DNA from: Catenaria anguillulae PL171
Lineage: Eukaryota > Blastocladiomycota > Blastocladiomycetes > Blastocladiales > Catenariaceae
NCBI GenBank assembly: GCA_002102555.1
Contig: MCFL01000018.1
Coordinates: 406,700-470,699 of the forward strand
Direction: 5' to 3'
DNA: 64,000 nucleotides
A program made the translations under genes and the position numbers. Of the stretch, positions 1 through 11,535 are shown piece after piece. The notes under the pieces are model-generated. The model was not told the DNA's origin. It worked only from the letters and a program-made list of their open reading frames with translations, and searched no databases. Positions within the stretch are counted from its first letter, which is position 1. The number at the start of each line of letters is the position of its first letter.

Positions 1-583
1 GAGTTTGCGGTTATACGCAGCCTTTGCACACTAGCAGGAAACTGACACTAAAACTGCTCGAGCTCTTTGTCTGTATGCTTGAGCGTTGGCATAGATTGCG
101 CAGGTTTACCAGCCGTCGCCGCAAGGGGAGAAAGAGGGCCGCCGATGGCGGGCTTTCACTCGCCGACCTCTGAGGAGCGCCAAGATCGGCCTGTATGGTG
201 GGGAAGCAACAGGAAATAGAGCATCCGTCCGGTGCGGCCCCAAAAGGGCAGTATGCGTCCTCCATGCAACCGTGTATGCGGTCGACTGTTGCTTCTTTGC
301 TGGCCCGCCCTGGTTTGGTATGACCAATGCCAGTTGTGACGCGTGTGTCACATCCAACTCCAACAAGCCTGTGATGTTGCCGTGTTATCCCGCATCTGGA
401 TTATAGTGCCAACATCATGAGTGACGGGGACGTTGTCTCATGGACATCAAAACTTGATGGAATTCGCCTCCAAGGCAACAGAACCGTTTGTATGTTCAAC
501 AGTAATGGGTATATCGTGTATTCAAAGTGGAGTGTACAATAGCCTTCACATCAACTTCAACCGAGCCATCATGCCGATACTTT
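1..583. other. left-edge stretch without an assigned gene
   Basis: No reading frame here has recognisable protein features. The open frames are short and overlap on both strands. It lies downstream of the lipase stop codon and probably holds its 3' flank. A gene running off the left edge cannot be excluded. Confidence 0.4.
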
Positions 584-1702
584 CTACCAAAGGCAACCGC
601 CCCACGGCAAAGGCCCAAACACCATCTTCCCAAACAAGGACAAATGTGCCGTGGGAAACTCGGTCATGGCTCCCAACATGCTCGACTTGTTGCCCGAGCA
701 TCGTGGATCCTGTGTGCCCACACAATCAATGATCTCGTTCCCGTCAACATACTTTTCGCCCGGGATGTCGGCAAACTGCCACCTGTGCAGCGGGCCATAG
801 AGAATCATGTCATTCTTGACCGTGACCCGATCAATGGACTTGAAATGAAGTGCCTGAACCAGCGATGCGAATACGTGGTTGCCAATCACGGGCGTATGGA
901 ACGTGACGAGCTCGATTTGGTTCGCAGAAAGCACGTGGGAAAGAACCAGGTCCACCGAGGCAATGGTGGCGAGTGATCCACCAAGCGAGTGGCCCGAGAA
1001 GACGATGCCAGATGTGTGAATGCTTGGAACATAGTACCGGCGGATCTGGTCGTGCAGTTGATGGCGAACGTGGTCGTATGCGTCCATGAAACCAGCAAGG
1101 ATGGCCATGCTTGTCGTGGGATTGCTTGGCTTGGAATAGCGCCAGGGTCGTAGGTGCTGTGTCATGTCCTGGATCACGTTGCGCCAGTTGGTCGTTCCCG
1201 AAAGACGACGAGCAGCTGGTTGGCGTCGTGGCGGGTGGCAATGTATCCGAGAGTACCACCGGACTCGATGACGGAATGAACTTGGATGTTTGACAAGCTT
1301 TTGCTTGTAATTATAAAGACAGCGAGCGTTAGTGTTTGTCGCCAGATGATGCGAGCCAAGGCGCAAAACGAAAACTAGGAAGTACCATTTCCCGCAACTC
1401 CAGCTCTCGATCTCGCGTCGGCTTGCACAGTAAGGGACATTCGCAAGCCCGGCAAAGAGTTGAATGCGGTGCTTTTCAATCGTGTTGAGAAGTTTTGGGG
1501 GTGGGAATGATTGAGTGTCGTTTGAGAATTGCCAGCTGCCCGAAGTCGCGCCAGCCGCAAGAAATGATGGAGGTGGAACACCGATCTCGTGATGGACGCG
1601 GGCCGGTCGTGTGAGTGCTGGGTCCGGGAGGAAATTGGACAGGAATGGAGTGGCCAGATGAAGTAGGAGCAGGCCGGTGTGGAGGTAGGAAAATGGCTTC
1701 AT
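584..1702 (-). CDS. secreted class-3 (fungal type) lipase
   Basis: Predicted alpha/beta-hydrolase that cleaves acyl esters outside the cell or in the secretory route. The ATG at 1702 is followed by a hydrophobic signal-peptide-like segment (about residues 5-22). A WSCGKC cysteine motif matches the family's N-terminal WxCxxC, then come VVFRGTT and the nucleophile elbow GHSLGG (catalytic Ser). A late AHLSLFG could carry the catalytic His. Exons 1702-1386 and 1303-584 are joined by an 82-nt GT..AG intron. The frame breaks near 1190, inside VVFRGTT; one missing G (CGGGGA read as CGGGA) restores 345 residues and a length divisible by three. I therefore treat it as an intact gene with a sequencing deletion. 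Family assignment is firm; the substrate is unknown. Confidence 0.85.
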   Translation of the reverse strand: MKPFSYLHTGLLLLHLATPFLSNFLPDPALTRPARVHHEIGVPPPSFLAAGATSGSWQFSNDTQSFPPPKLLNTIEKHRIQLFAGLANVPYCASRREIESWSCGKWYFLVFVLRLGSHHLATNTNARCLYNYKQKLVKHPSSFRHRVRWYSRIHCHPPRRQPAARRLSGTTNWRNVIQDMTQHLRPWRYSKPSNPTTSMAILAGFMDAYDHVRHQLHDQIRRYYVPSIHTSGIVFSGHSLGGSLATIASVDLVLSHVLSANQIELVTFHTPVIGNHVFASLVQALHFKSIDRVTVKNDMILYGPLHRWQFADIPGEKYVDGNEIIDCVGTQDPRCSGNKSSMLGAMTEFPTAHLSLFGKMVFGPLPWGGCLW

Positions 1703-1733
1703 TGTGGTGGAGACGGAGGTCGGGAACGGATGG

Positions 1734-1803
1734 GTGGATGGATGGATGGATGGATGGATGGATGGATGGATGGATGGATGGATGGATGGATGGATGGATG
1801 GAC
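1734..1803. repeat. (GGAT)n microsatellite, about 17 units
   Basis: Near-perfect four-base repeat beginning some 30 bases upstream of the lipase ATG, on the gene's 5' side. Read on the minus strand it is open and in frame with the lipase, and would add a Ser-Ile-His-Pro repeat if an upstream start were used. Confidence 0.95.
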
Positions 1804-2245
1804 AGATGACAGAGGGCAAAATCAACCCAACGGAGGGACGATTCCGCCCTAAATATACCCGTGGTCAGTCATTTGTTTTCCCTTTCCTTTCTATTGAAGC
1901 TTTCAGGCGCTGTTGCTCCGCATTCTGGCTCCAAAATTATCGTCCAAAGGCGACTTGGGAGCGGAGAACGGCAATCGGCGTGGGTGGGCGTGGTGGTTGT
2001 GGAGAAGCGAACGTTCAAACAAGACACGGTGAACCGAAACGACACCAACACGAGCCTCGGTCGGGTTTGAGCACTTCACTCAGTCAGACCGTGCACAGTG
2101 TGACATGGCAGCAGCCGTGGACAAATTTGACCTCTCTCATGGCCGCACACAACATTGCGGCAATGGGCAGAGACGTAACCGGCGCGACGCCAAGGTGTTC
2201 TTGTATATTGGAACCGCAAACACCGCCAAATCGCTACATAGATCT

Positions 2246-3074
2246 TCAACAGTTCCGCAAACGAAGGTACACACCAAGCGATACCAATCCAAGTGCGAGC
2301 CAAGCAATGCCCGAAAACATGCACGCGACCGCTGTCCCTGGCCGGCCCATGGAAAAATGAGCTTCCCACCAAATTGCGCCAGCCGAACCCGACCCAGGAA
2401 TGCCCAGTGACATGTAGATGGCATAGAGGGCGTGAAGTGAATGGAGCCAAAGGTACATGTGGATGTCGAAACGGTTAGCGAGTGCGATGCCACCCGTTTT
2501 GGCGACTGCTTGACCCTACAGGTGAACAGCCGTGAAAGTTGGCCATGAGCACAGGGCGAGACCTTGAGACGGATGGAACGAAAAGAAAGAACATAAATAC
2601 CGGCTTCATCCAGCCGAGGTATGCAAATGGAATGCCGAGCAAGTGAATGGAGCTGGTAGGGTCGCGGGACCACATCAGGCAACGGTGAAGTCAAGAAGCG
2701 CCAATACAACGATGGGAGAAGGACACATGAGCGAACCTGGATAGCCAACGAGAGAACGACATGTCGAACCCTGGTACGCTTGCCCACCACATGAACCCAT
2801 ATGCAACGAAGTTGAGGACTGGCGCCACAACCGCAAGCTTGTAATTGACGTTGAGTAACGTTTGCTCGGTTCCGGCGGGCAGGCACATGGAGAATAGTCC
2901 TCCCAACGATGGCATCATTGGCGGCTTACTACCAGATGCGACATTTGGGGACGCTTGCTGGGCAGCCATGAGCTGCACTGGTTCATATTGGGAGTTGACA
3001 TGTTGTGGGATGGGACTAGCGAAGAGGTCCGCCACGGACGATGACGATGTTGGTTTCAATGGAATGGACTGCAT
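2246..3074 (-). CDS. SCAMP-like multi-pass membrane protein (C-terminus unresolved)
   Basis: Resembles secretory carrier membrane proteins, four-helix proteins of post-Golgi vesicles. The ATG at 3074 (MQSIPLKP) precedes a polar 80-residue N-terminus. Hydrophobic segments follow: [53 protein letters not shown] and [18 protein letters not shown]. The LGIPG.G..G turn matches the VGIPG turn before the last SCAMP helix. Exon 1 (3074-2737) and exon 2 (2652-2601) splice in phase. The junction to the third block (about 2500-2246) is not clean, and the C-terminal tail beyond LRLRNC could not be followed. The family call is moderate: similarity is in helix spacing and this turn, not throughout. Confidence 0.5.
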
Positions 3075-3458
3075 GGCGTGGGCAGGGAGTGGCACTTCAG
3101 GTATTGCTCTGTGTCACGAGTGCAGGTACATATGGTGTGTCTATGGATTGTATAAATAGTTTTCACACCCTCGTCGCGGGAAATGTCTTCACCTATCTAC
3201 GTTGGCGCGACGGCCATGGACCACTTGCCTCGCTGTTGCCAACCGGCCAAACTCAAGTGCATAGCTCTAGCCTGGCTACAGGGCTAGTATGTCCGAACAC
3301 CTGCCAGGAACCTACTCGTGTATGCCTGGTGAGACGGCACATGAGAAAAAAGCGACGATGATGATCAAGAGGTTGACGTAGAATAATGTAATAGGCTGAA
3401 CAGAGCAAAACAGTCAGGAAGCCGAAGTACAGCTTCCACAAGGTCCAAACGTCAAGTC

Positions 3459-4100
3459 TCACCCTTCCACTCCTTCACGAAACACACCATGACCCACCTC
3501 CCCAAGTTCGCTTCCGTTGGACTCGTCGTCCACCTCCTTTGCGCGGTTGAAAGGAAACGTCAAAAAGTACGCCGAGGTGGGATTGAGCTGCAAATAGTAG
3601 TCTGGAACCAGCTCCTGCCGAATAAAGCCAAGTCGATCGTAAAAATCCAAGGCGCCCAGGTTGGATGTTTGGACATGCAGGGCGATTTCGGTACAGTTGG
3701 GATCGGTTCGCGCGTGGGAAATGACGCGCTGAACAAGTGTGGAGGCAATGCCGAGGCGGCGGTACTGTGGCCGGACACCGATGGTCATGACGTAGACGCG
3801 GTACGATGAATCCCACGAGTTTGTTTCGCGGCGGCAGCAGATGGCTCCGGCGAGCTGGTCTTCGATGAAGGCTAACCGCAGGTGACACGGAATCAGTCGG
3901 ATCAGTCTAAGCCGCAATTCAAGCGAGGTCCCCAGAAGCATTCCATGCTGGGACGCACCTGCATGGGCATACTCTTTTGTTGCGAGCACATCCGCATAAA
4001 ACTTGTCGTTGTACGCGACAGGAAACAGGGCAGAATTGAGAGCGCGGAGCTCGGGGATCATGCGATAGTTGATGTTGTTGAATGTTGGTCTCGGGAACAC
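3459..4100 (-). CDS. NAA50: N-alpha-acetyltransferase 50 (NatE catalytic subunit), GNAT fold
   Basis: Transfers acetyl from acetyl-CoA to protein N-termini, usually bound to NatA at the ribosome. Diagnostic segments are LFPVAYNDKFYADVL (substrate loop of NAA50), AGAICCR, YVMTIGVRPQYRRLGIAS (the R-x-x-G-x-G/A acetyl-CoA signature) and LHVQTSNLGALDFYDRLGF. An 87-nt intron (3958-3872) interrupts the protein in phase, leaving about 185 residues, close to the family's usual 160-180. The true start is uncertain. The open frame begins at a GTG at 4100; the first in-frame ATG (4061) would remove part of the first strand, so a short upstream exon may exist. A C-terminal acidic/Gly tail of about 25 residues is not conserved. 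Confidence 0.85.
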   Translation of the reverse strand: MFPRPTFNNINYRMIPELRALNSALFPVAYNDKFYADVLATKEYAHAGASQHGMLLGTSLELRLRLIRLIPCHLRLAFIEDQLAGAICCRRETNSWDSSYRVYVMTIGVRPQYRRLGIASTLVQRVISHARTDPNCTEIALHVQTSNLGALDFYDRLGFIRQELVPDYYLQLNPTSAYFLTFPFNRAKEVDDESNGSELGEVGHGVFREGVEG

Positions 4101-4821
4101 TCTCTGCTGCGGCCGCCTCGGACTGCTGCTGGCATTGGGAGAGACTGGGAAGTGGCGAGAATGCGATGGGCGACATCAGGCATCCGTGAAGGCGGCTGCA
4201 CGATGGCGTGCGATGCCGCGGAAAACGATGGCCGTGTCTCCATTGCAGATGCTTGGCGCAATCGCTGTCAGGGAACTAGCTTTCTGCTTGTAAGGTGAAG
4301 CAGGACAAGGGGACAAGCAGCGGGGCTATGTATGATTGCGCTTTGATGGGTGGCACTCCTTAGGCGAGCGAACACTGAAAGAATAGTGGAAATGGGCCAC
4401 AGTAGGATTGCTTCTTGTCACATTGCCAAGGGTGCCATGCGGCTCATGTCCGCCGTCACCTTGAAATATGCATGTCAAATTCCAGCAGCTGCCTTCGCTC
4501 CTTTGGCGGCTGCCAGATGCTGTGCCCAAGGTGCAGTCGCACTGGTGGGGCCGCCGATCGTGTTTGCCCGCTTCTGGGCCACCGCACACTGCTGAGTGCT
4601 TGCCCGTTGAAAAAGCTGCCGACCACATCGGTCTCATTTTTGGTCGCGTGACTCTGAATGCGCTGTGACTCTGACTCCGCAATGCATCCGGTTCCAGCTC
4701 CATGTCAGCACGTCAAGGAAACAAGAACCCTCAGATACCTATTCTCACCATCTCGCCATCAAGCTCCAATATCAAGTCCTCCCCCTTCTCGCTCGCCCGG
4801 CCCCAACCGACTCCCACACAA
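4101..4821. other. intergenic, divergent between NAA50 and chorismate mutase
   Basis: Shared upstream region of two outward-facing genes. It holds no frame with recognisable similarity, and may contain an upstream NAA50 exon. Pyrimidine-rich tracts just before 4822 fit a fungal promoter or leader. Confidence 0.4.
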
Positions 4822-6065
4822 ATGAACTTCTTGGACCCAAACGAGACCCTCTCATTGGACAAGCTCCGCAGTATCCTCGTCCGGTACTGATTCCGACATC
4901 CATATCCTCATCACCCCCGTTAAAAAAGGGTGGCCAGGGCTCAGATCGACTCTGACGTCCAACGCCGTGGGTGTACAGCCTCGAGGACACCATCATCTTT
5001 GCCCTTATCGAGCGGTTCGTACGTTCAGTCATCGGACCAACTGCGCACAGCTCAAGGGCAGGAGCTGACAGCTGCCGCACCTGACGGTATTGGTCTGCGT
5101 GTTTCAGCGCTCAATTCATGCATAACGAGCAAATATACGTCCAAGGCGCTTTCGCATTTCAAGACCAACCGGAATTTCATGGCTCATTCTTGGATTACTT
5201 CTTGAGCGAGACTGAAAAGATACATGGTCCGTTTGCTGTTGAAATAATTGTTCGGTTGGCGACTGCTGTCGTCCGCCATTGCGAGTCCTTACCTTTTCAG
5301 TGTTCCAATGACATAGCTCGGGTGCGCCGCTACACTTCGCCCGACGAATACCCGTTCACAGGTGCCATCAGATGCTTGTCCTACATTGTTTTGCTGCCTC
5401 GATTGCTGTGCATGGAGCCAGACTGACGACGCTCATTGCTCCTGTTGCGACAGACAACCTGCCCAAACCTATTCTCCCGCCGCTCGAGTTTCACCAACAC
5501 TTGATTCCCAACAAGGTCAACGTCAACTCTCATATCAAGTCCATGTACCTCCTCAACATCCTCCCATCGCTTTGCCAATCGGGTGACGACGGCAACCACG
5601 GCTCCGCGGCCACACGTGATGTGGACTGCTTGCAGGCTCTGTCCAAGCGCATTCATTACGGCAAGTACATTGCCGAGGCAAAGTTTCTCGCCGATCCTGA
5701 GGGATACACCAAGCTGATTCGTGCGCGCGACACGGCCGGGCTCATGGCGCTGCTGACCAACGAGGCCGTCGAGGAAAAGCTGCTGAAGCGGCTGCGCAAA
5801 AAGGCAGAGCTGTACGGTCGCGAGTTTCATGATGATGAGGAGCATCATCCCAATGGTATGTTTACTTGTTGGATTTCGCTATGCGGACTGCAGGTTTTGC
5901 TCACTCGATCATTCATCGCTTTTGCCTGTAGATCCTGCCACACCAGCCAACGGATCTACCAAGAAGCAAAGGATTGATCTGGACATGGTTGTGCGGCTCT
6001 ACAGAGATCACGTCATTCCTTTGACAAAGCGCGTAGAGGTGGATTACTTGCTCCTTCGTGCTTGA
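4822..6065 (+). CDS. ARO7: chorismate mutase, allosteric fungal (AroQ/Aro7) type
   Basis: Converts chorismate to prephenate, the committed step to phenylalanine and tyrosine. Six exons (4822-4883, 4979-5014, 5108-5226, 5317-5361, 5454-5855, 5932-6065) sum to exactly 798 nt, giving 265 residues against 256 in yeast Aro7. Recognisable blocks in order are MNFLDPNETLSLDKLR, LEDTIIFALIER, GSFLDYFL, RVRRYTSPDEYPF, GSAATRDVDCLQALSKRIHY, GKYIAEAKF, AVEEKLLKRLRKKAELYG and the C-terminal EVDYLLLR. The active-site Arg/Lys framework of RIHYGKYIAEAKF is present. The T-state/R-state effector site seen in yeast (Gly-Ser near GSAATRD) is also kept, so tyrosine inhibition and tryptophan activation are plausible but inferred. 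No frame breaks. Confidence 0.95.
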
Positions 6066-6342
6066 AGTTGTGTCATAAGTCCACGAAGTTGGCCGCAAAC
6101 CTGTGTTACGCTGTCTTTTTTAAGCACTCGATATTCATTTCACTTAGGACATCATTGTCAAGAAAATGGGAAACTCTGCATCAATCCTAAATGTGGCGGT
6201 TGATCGTCAATGACGCGCCTGCACCGCGGACAGGTATTGACACGCCAAATGGAGCAAATCTCAAGTTGCTTAAAACGAGCGCAAGGCAAGTCAATGCAAT
6301 CTGACCCCTTTCAATGCTGTGTCATCCGTATGAATCACCAAC

Positions 6343-8706
6343 ATGGCAAGCAATTGGACTTCCCTCGACTCGCTCGAAGAATGGGACGCCCGCCCGTGGA
6401 ATGGGCGCAATTTTGACAAACATTCATTCGCGTTGCTGCCATTGAGCATGGCACAAGGATTAGCGACCCTGGTGCTCAACCTCCTAGTTATACTGGCGGC
6501 CATTAGGAACGGCATTTACCGGAATCCGTCGCATGTGCTCATCCTTGCGTTGTCGTGCGTGCACCTCAACGTCGAGCCTTTTCTCGTCAATCCCGGGCTA
6601 ACGTGTAACCACTTTTGCCACACTTTAGAGGCATGTACGTGGTATACGTCGGAGCGATTGTTCTTCTCAAATCAATAGCTTGGTTTGCTCAAGAATGGAC
6701 GTTGGTACGGTTGGCGATGAGAGCTTTGTATCCTGAACCTCTGTAACCAACGAGTGGACGACCATGCATTTTTCAGGAAGTATGCAAAGTCGACGCTGTG
6801 CTCAGTGTCCTCTTTCTCAGTGTCCTCATTAGTTTAATGCTCATGCTCGCAGTCGAGCGATGGTTAGCCTGTATCCCAATGAAAAGGGTATGCTCAAGAA
6901 AGGAAGTTGGTACGGTTGATGATGAGAGCTGACATGCATCCTTCGAATCGGAATCTCCTCCAGATTGATTACACAACAAGCTTCTACATGGTTTCCTTTG
7001 CCATTTCAGTTGGAGTTACCAACGGCGGCCTGCATTACGGCCTGATGCACAAGCCAGTGATTAGTCGCAGCGGGCTGTTTTGCACTCCCAACTTTGGGGA
7101 CGGGCACACCGAATCAGCCTGGCTCGTTGGGTTCAAGTACGTTGCATGTACTTCCCTCGGGCAGTGAGCCGTAAACTCACACCAGCATCACCCGAAGCAT
7201 GATTGCCGCAAGCGTCTACGTCATTGCTATTTCAGGTTCATTTTTCTTCCCTTGCCTTCGTTGGGGAATCAGATGCTAATCCGTTGTTGGTTCTCCGTTT
7301 GAAGTCGTGTACACGGCCATCATTCGCAATTTTCACATCACTATCCGAACCTTGGCACTCAAGCAGTCGGCCATTCATCTCTCGCATCGCCCTGACAGTA
7401 CTGGCTCACAGTCGATGAGTGGGTCGGTTGGCGAGAGTCTTGGGAGCTCGCAACTGGGTTCTGCGGAAGACGCCATTGTATCCGTCAGTCTTGTCGAATC
7501 AAACCCTGGACGTGATCAAGTGTCCGTAGGTCGAACTGCCCATGCAAGTTCGTCCCCGCTTGCAGCAATTGATGAGTCAAGAGCTCTGCCACAGGTGCCG
7601 ATCATAAAGACAGGAGCTCGGCGGATATCAGACAACAAGCACCCGTCTACCAAATCGTCCGATAAGCAACCGTCTCGGCGTATTACGAATGCCGATGAAC
7701 GGCCTTCTGGCTCGGCCGCTCCTTCACCAACTTCCCCGATCACGGCCAGTGCAACACCGCGGTCGTCGCACGTGTCTGTCGCGATGCAGGTTGTCCGTAA
7801 CGCGACCATTTCACGAACACTGCGAACACGACCAAACGAGCGTGCTCCTCCTGATGATGCGAGTCCCAGTACACCTGCCACCGCTGCTACTTCGACTGAC
7901 CAATGGCTACACTCTGTCAACCCGGCCGCCCTGTTTGGTGCGTCAGCGGCTGTAGCAGACTCCATCGTGGCGACTGGGCCAGTCCAGTCTCAAACTCAAC
8001 TCGAGGCAGGTGCGCCGAGCGAGGAGGCGACCATTCGGTCCATGGACATGGGCTCGTCCCAGAGCAACCCCAGCCCCAATCGCATCAACTTTGTCCCTCC
8101 CGTTCCCATTCGCATCAGCGGTGAGGTGAGCCGCAAAGTGTCCGTCGACTCCAGTTTCAAGCGGCAGGGAAAGAGAAGCAAACACGGGGGTACAAATCAC
8201 GGCTCTGCTTCAGGACGACGAGGGTTTGTCAAGGTCGAAATGGTGCTGGTTCGCCGAGGATTATTCATCTTTGTGCTCTTTGTCTCCACATGGATGCTCA
8301 TGGTTCTCAAGAGTGTGTACAACTCGCTGCCAGGCGACCCATCTTCACACACATCTCACCGACCGCTGTTGCAATTGTGCGTGTGTAGTTTTGCTGCTTT
8401 ATCTTACAAAGCGGCGTGCCTCCGCCGAGTACGATACAGGTATGCGTTCGAGGTTCGGGCAACCCTACTTTCTCATTTGCTCACTGCTTTTTCCTTCAAA
8501 TTGTCTTAGCTGTCAGTTTTACCTTGTGGCTCGCCCCGCTTGCAGAGCCAATCATCATCATGTACTATGACAAGAAATGGCGTCGTGCAGTCATTTCTTT
8601 GCTCCAGCTGGTCGCTCCCTGCCGGCGTTTTCAATCCAGTCGTCGCAGCGACAGCCAGCGTGCCACCCAAGACAAACGACGCAGGCAAGAAGGGAGCGTG
8701 ACGTGA
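6343..8706 (+). CDS. rhodopsin-class (class A-like) G-protein-coupled receptor
   Basis: Seven-helix receptor of 625 residues from eight exons (6343-6554, 6629-6704, 6777-6887, 6964-7136, 7186-7235, 7305-8312, 8389-8439, 8510-8706). The exons sum to 1878 nt with all phases consistent. TM1 is about residues 30-54 and TM2 63-90, ending in QEW. TM3 starts with Cys99 and ends in ERW (123-125), in the place of DRY. TM4 is 138-160; the second extracellular loop carries Cys173, the expected disulphide partner. TM5 is 195-217. A Ser/Thr/Pro-rich third cytoplasmic loop of about 290 residues follows, then TM6 525-548 and TM7 562-583 with EPIIIMYY where NPxxY would stand, followed by a basic helix KKWRRAV. 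The residue at the opsin lysine position is Trp, so it should not bind retinal by a Schiff base. The ligand is unknown. Confidence 0.85.
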
Positions 8707-8797
8707 CTGCACGGCCAGAACATGAACATAAGGAAAGCAATGTAAAAATGATACATAATTGAGAAAAAAAAGGAGTCCACAGCTACGTGCTCTAACA

Positions 8798-11241
8798 CTA
8801 CATGCCATACTTTTTGCCCGCAAACGCATCGGGCAAGCTCGTCACCAAATCCACCCACGGTCTCTCAACCACCACCATCTTGTGCGCGCCAACAATCTCC
8901 ATGTGCATCATGTGCTTGTAATGCGAAAAGAAGGAATACCCGCGGTCCGCCAACTCGCCCTCCCTACCCAGCACGGCCGACGCCGATGACGGCTTGCCAT
9001 CCGCCTTGTGCTTGCGCTTGTTCAAGCTCGGCAAATCCTTGTTCAAATCCACAGCAAGCACCCAATGCGATGTCCACAAAAGCATGCGCGAGGCATTGAG
9101 CGCATACGCGCCGCGGAAGTAATCGGCGCGGTCGCGGAAGTCGGCGCCCATGCGCGACAGGTTGGTGCGCGTCCACTTGTGCTGCTCGAATCCAGGTGCA
9201 GTGTAAATGTAAAAGTCATTGTTGGAGAGGGTCATGACCAAGTACTCGACTTGCGAGGCAACGAGGCCGGCCTTGTCGAGAGTTTGTGCGCATGTGAACT
9301 GGAGCGAGGTGACGGCAAGTGGGGCATATTGCGGGAACACCTTCTTTTCAAAGAAGGATTCGGAAACGAGAGGCAAGGATGGGGTGGAGGAGATGACGGC
9401 GTCGGGTTTGGGGAGACCAGCGGCATGGGCGGTTGCTGACCAGAGGTCGACGACAAACGCGCGGGCTTGAGCGTCGGCAGACGCAAGGAACCGGCCATTC
9501 TTGGACAGGGCAACGTGTGCAACGTGTGATCCACCGTGATGTGTAAATGTTGCAACGTGTACGGGTACCCAGGACTTGGACAAGGGTGGCAAGTGGTACA
9601 CTTGAACAGCGTTCTTGGCATCCACGCCGGCAACGAGACTTCCGCCTTGGAATGCATTGGGCGAGTGAGCGAAAATGGCAGCAGCTTCACGCTCAGATTC
9701 ACCGGTGCTTGAAGCGACCGGAGCTGTGGCCAAATGGCGCAGGGATGGGAGCTTGGACTTGGTCTTTGTGAGCTGGACCGCCAACTCGTTGCCCTGAGCA
9801 TATCCAACGTGCCAAAGCTTGACCGCGTCCATGTGTGAAGCAACCACCCACTCGCCGTCGCGCGAAATCACAGCTTGCTCAACGTTGCGCACGGATGACA
9901 GGCGCATTTCGGCAAGCAAGCTGGCCGGTTGCGTGACGTCGAGTTTGCTGCGGTACTTGCGCTCGGCGAGGGAAGCCTCCTCAACATCGGTGGTGCCGAG
10001 TTGGAACAGCCGGAGCGAGTTGTCGTAGCGGGCGAGGAGCACATCGCGGTCGGCAGCAATGGAGATACGTGGGACTTGGAATTCGTCCATGCGGCGTTGA
10101 ACGCTCGAGCGGAAGCCGCCCGCGCCAAGAGGGACAATGGTCAATTCGGTGTCGACACCTATCATTGGCACAGGAGGTTGGGTGTGAGCAAAAAGAGTTT
10201 GGGAAAGTGGAAAGTGAAGAGCGACATACCGCCGGAGACTAGATCATGGGCGCCCTTGGTTTCCACCATGCAGATGGCCTTGACATCGTTGGCGTGGTAC
10301 TTGCGTACGTGCGCCTTGACCCAAGTCTTGCCCTCTGCGCGGAGCTGAGCAACATTGCGATCCACACTGGCGGAAAACACCTGTGATCCGTCCTTTGATG
10401 CCGTCAACGACAAGACATCGGCCTCGTGTGCCACAATCGTATGCAACAGAGTCGCTGTGTCCCAATCCCAAAACTCGACACGGCCCATCGAGTTGCCCGT
10501 GACAATGGTGCCGTTCGGAAGCACCAAGATGGACCACACGACCGTCTGTTTGCGGTTTTTACGCTCAAGCGTCGCCCGATCGAGCGGTTGGCCGGTGGCT
10601 ACATCCCATTGCCGTAAAACACTGTCGTCGGAACCAGAAACAAGGAAGTTGCCGCTGGGATGCCATGCCAGCGACAAGACGCGACCCTTTTGCTTGTAGA
10701 ATGTGCGAGCAAGTGTAACCTGATCGTCGGTCAAATCGTACAACCTAATGCATCCGTCGTCGCATCCGGCAGCAAGCATTGTCCCAGCCGGATTCACCGC
10801 CAAGCTCCAAACCCCACCGCCGGTCGCGTCCACGATCTTGACGGGCAGCAAAGACTCGATATTCCACTCCGTGATGTATCCATTCAAGGACGCGGAAAAG
10901 AGTCGCGGGCGCTTGGCCAGAAGACGCTTGAGCGCCCACGCGCGCTCCTCATTGTCGTCGTAGAAATCTGGATCGGCGAGCACCGACTCGTGCGCCCAAG
11001 CGAGACTCGATGGCATGCGGTTTTCGCCGCCGGGGATCACGCGCTCGACATAGTAGGCGCATTGTGGAAGTCGGAGCTCAATGTCGCCATTGTCGCGGGC
11101 AACGGCGAGGTATTGGCGGTGGGTCGAGGGAGGTGTGAGTGCAAGCGAGTTGATGGGCGACGGAACGTGGTCCACAAAGCGGACCACGTGCGATTCCATG
11201 GCGGTGACGCCCGGTGCTTTCATGGATGAAGACGCAGTCAT
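8798..11241 (-). CDS. UTP4: UTP4/Cirhin, t-UTP WD40 subunit of the SSU processome
   Basis: Nucleolar WD40 scaffold needed for rDNA transcription and early 18S pre-rRNA processing. Two exons (11241-10230 and 10158-8798) total 2373 nt, giving 790 residues. The N-terminus VRFVDHVPSPINSLAL matches the family's VRFF-VPS-I start. WD repeats include RLFSASLNGYITEWNI, GCDDGCIRLYDL, RVLSLAWHPSGNFLVSGSDD and GNSMGRVEFWDW. The C-terminus VVVERPWVDLVTSLP corresponds to the VAVERPLDDI..LP end of human cirhin, followed by a basic tail. It lies head to head with CWC15, with 294 bp between the start codons. No frame breaks. Identity is strong because both ends match. Confidence 0.93.
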
Positions 11242-11535
11242 GGCTCAGTGTGTGAATCGTTCCTTGTGGACGGATGACGGCTTGCATTCCCTCATGCAAA
11301 GTCGCAACCACTCACGACGATTGTTCGTGTCGAAAACAATGCCGCGTGGTCACACGAATGAGATCATGTGACCGGTCTCTATGCCATTCCGCTTTGGCTG
11401 AACCACAGCTTCGTTGAAGGCACAGCATGCATCTCATGCATAAAGTATCAATGCTCATGTTCACGCACATGCATCCATGAACGACTCCCCGCACTCGGCG
11501 CCAATTGACATCTTTCTACTGCAATCGCCCTCAAC

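Noticed and set aside
1615-2360. open frames with Gly-Trp-Met-Asp repeats
   Set aside because: Translation of the GGAT microsatellite on the non-coding strand.
6343-8706. Idea that the receptor is a photoreceptive opsin
   Set aside because: The TM7 position of the retinal-binding lysine is Trp, and no nearby lysine fits the register.
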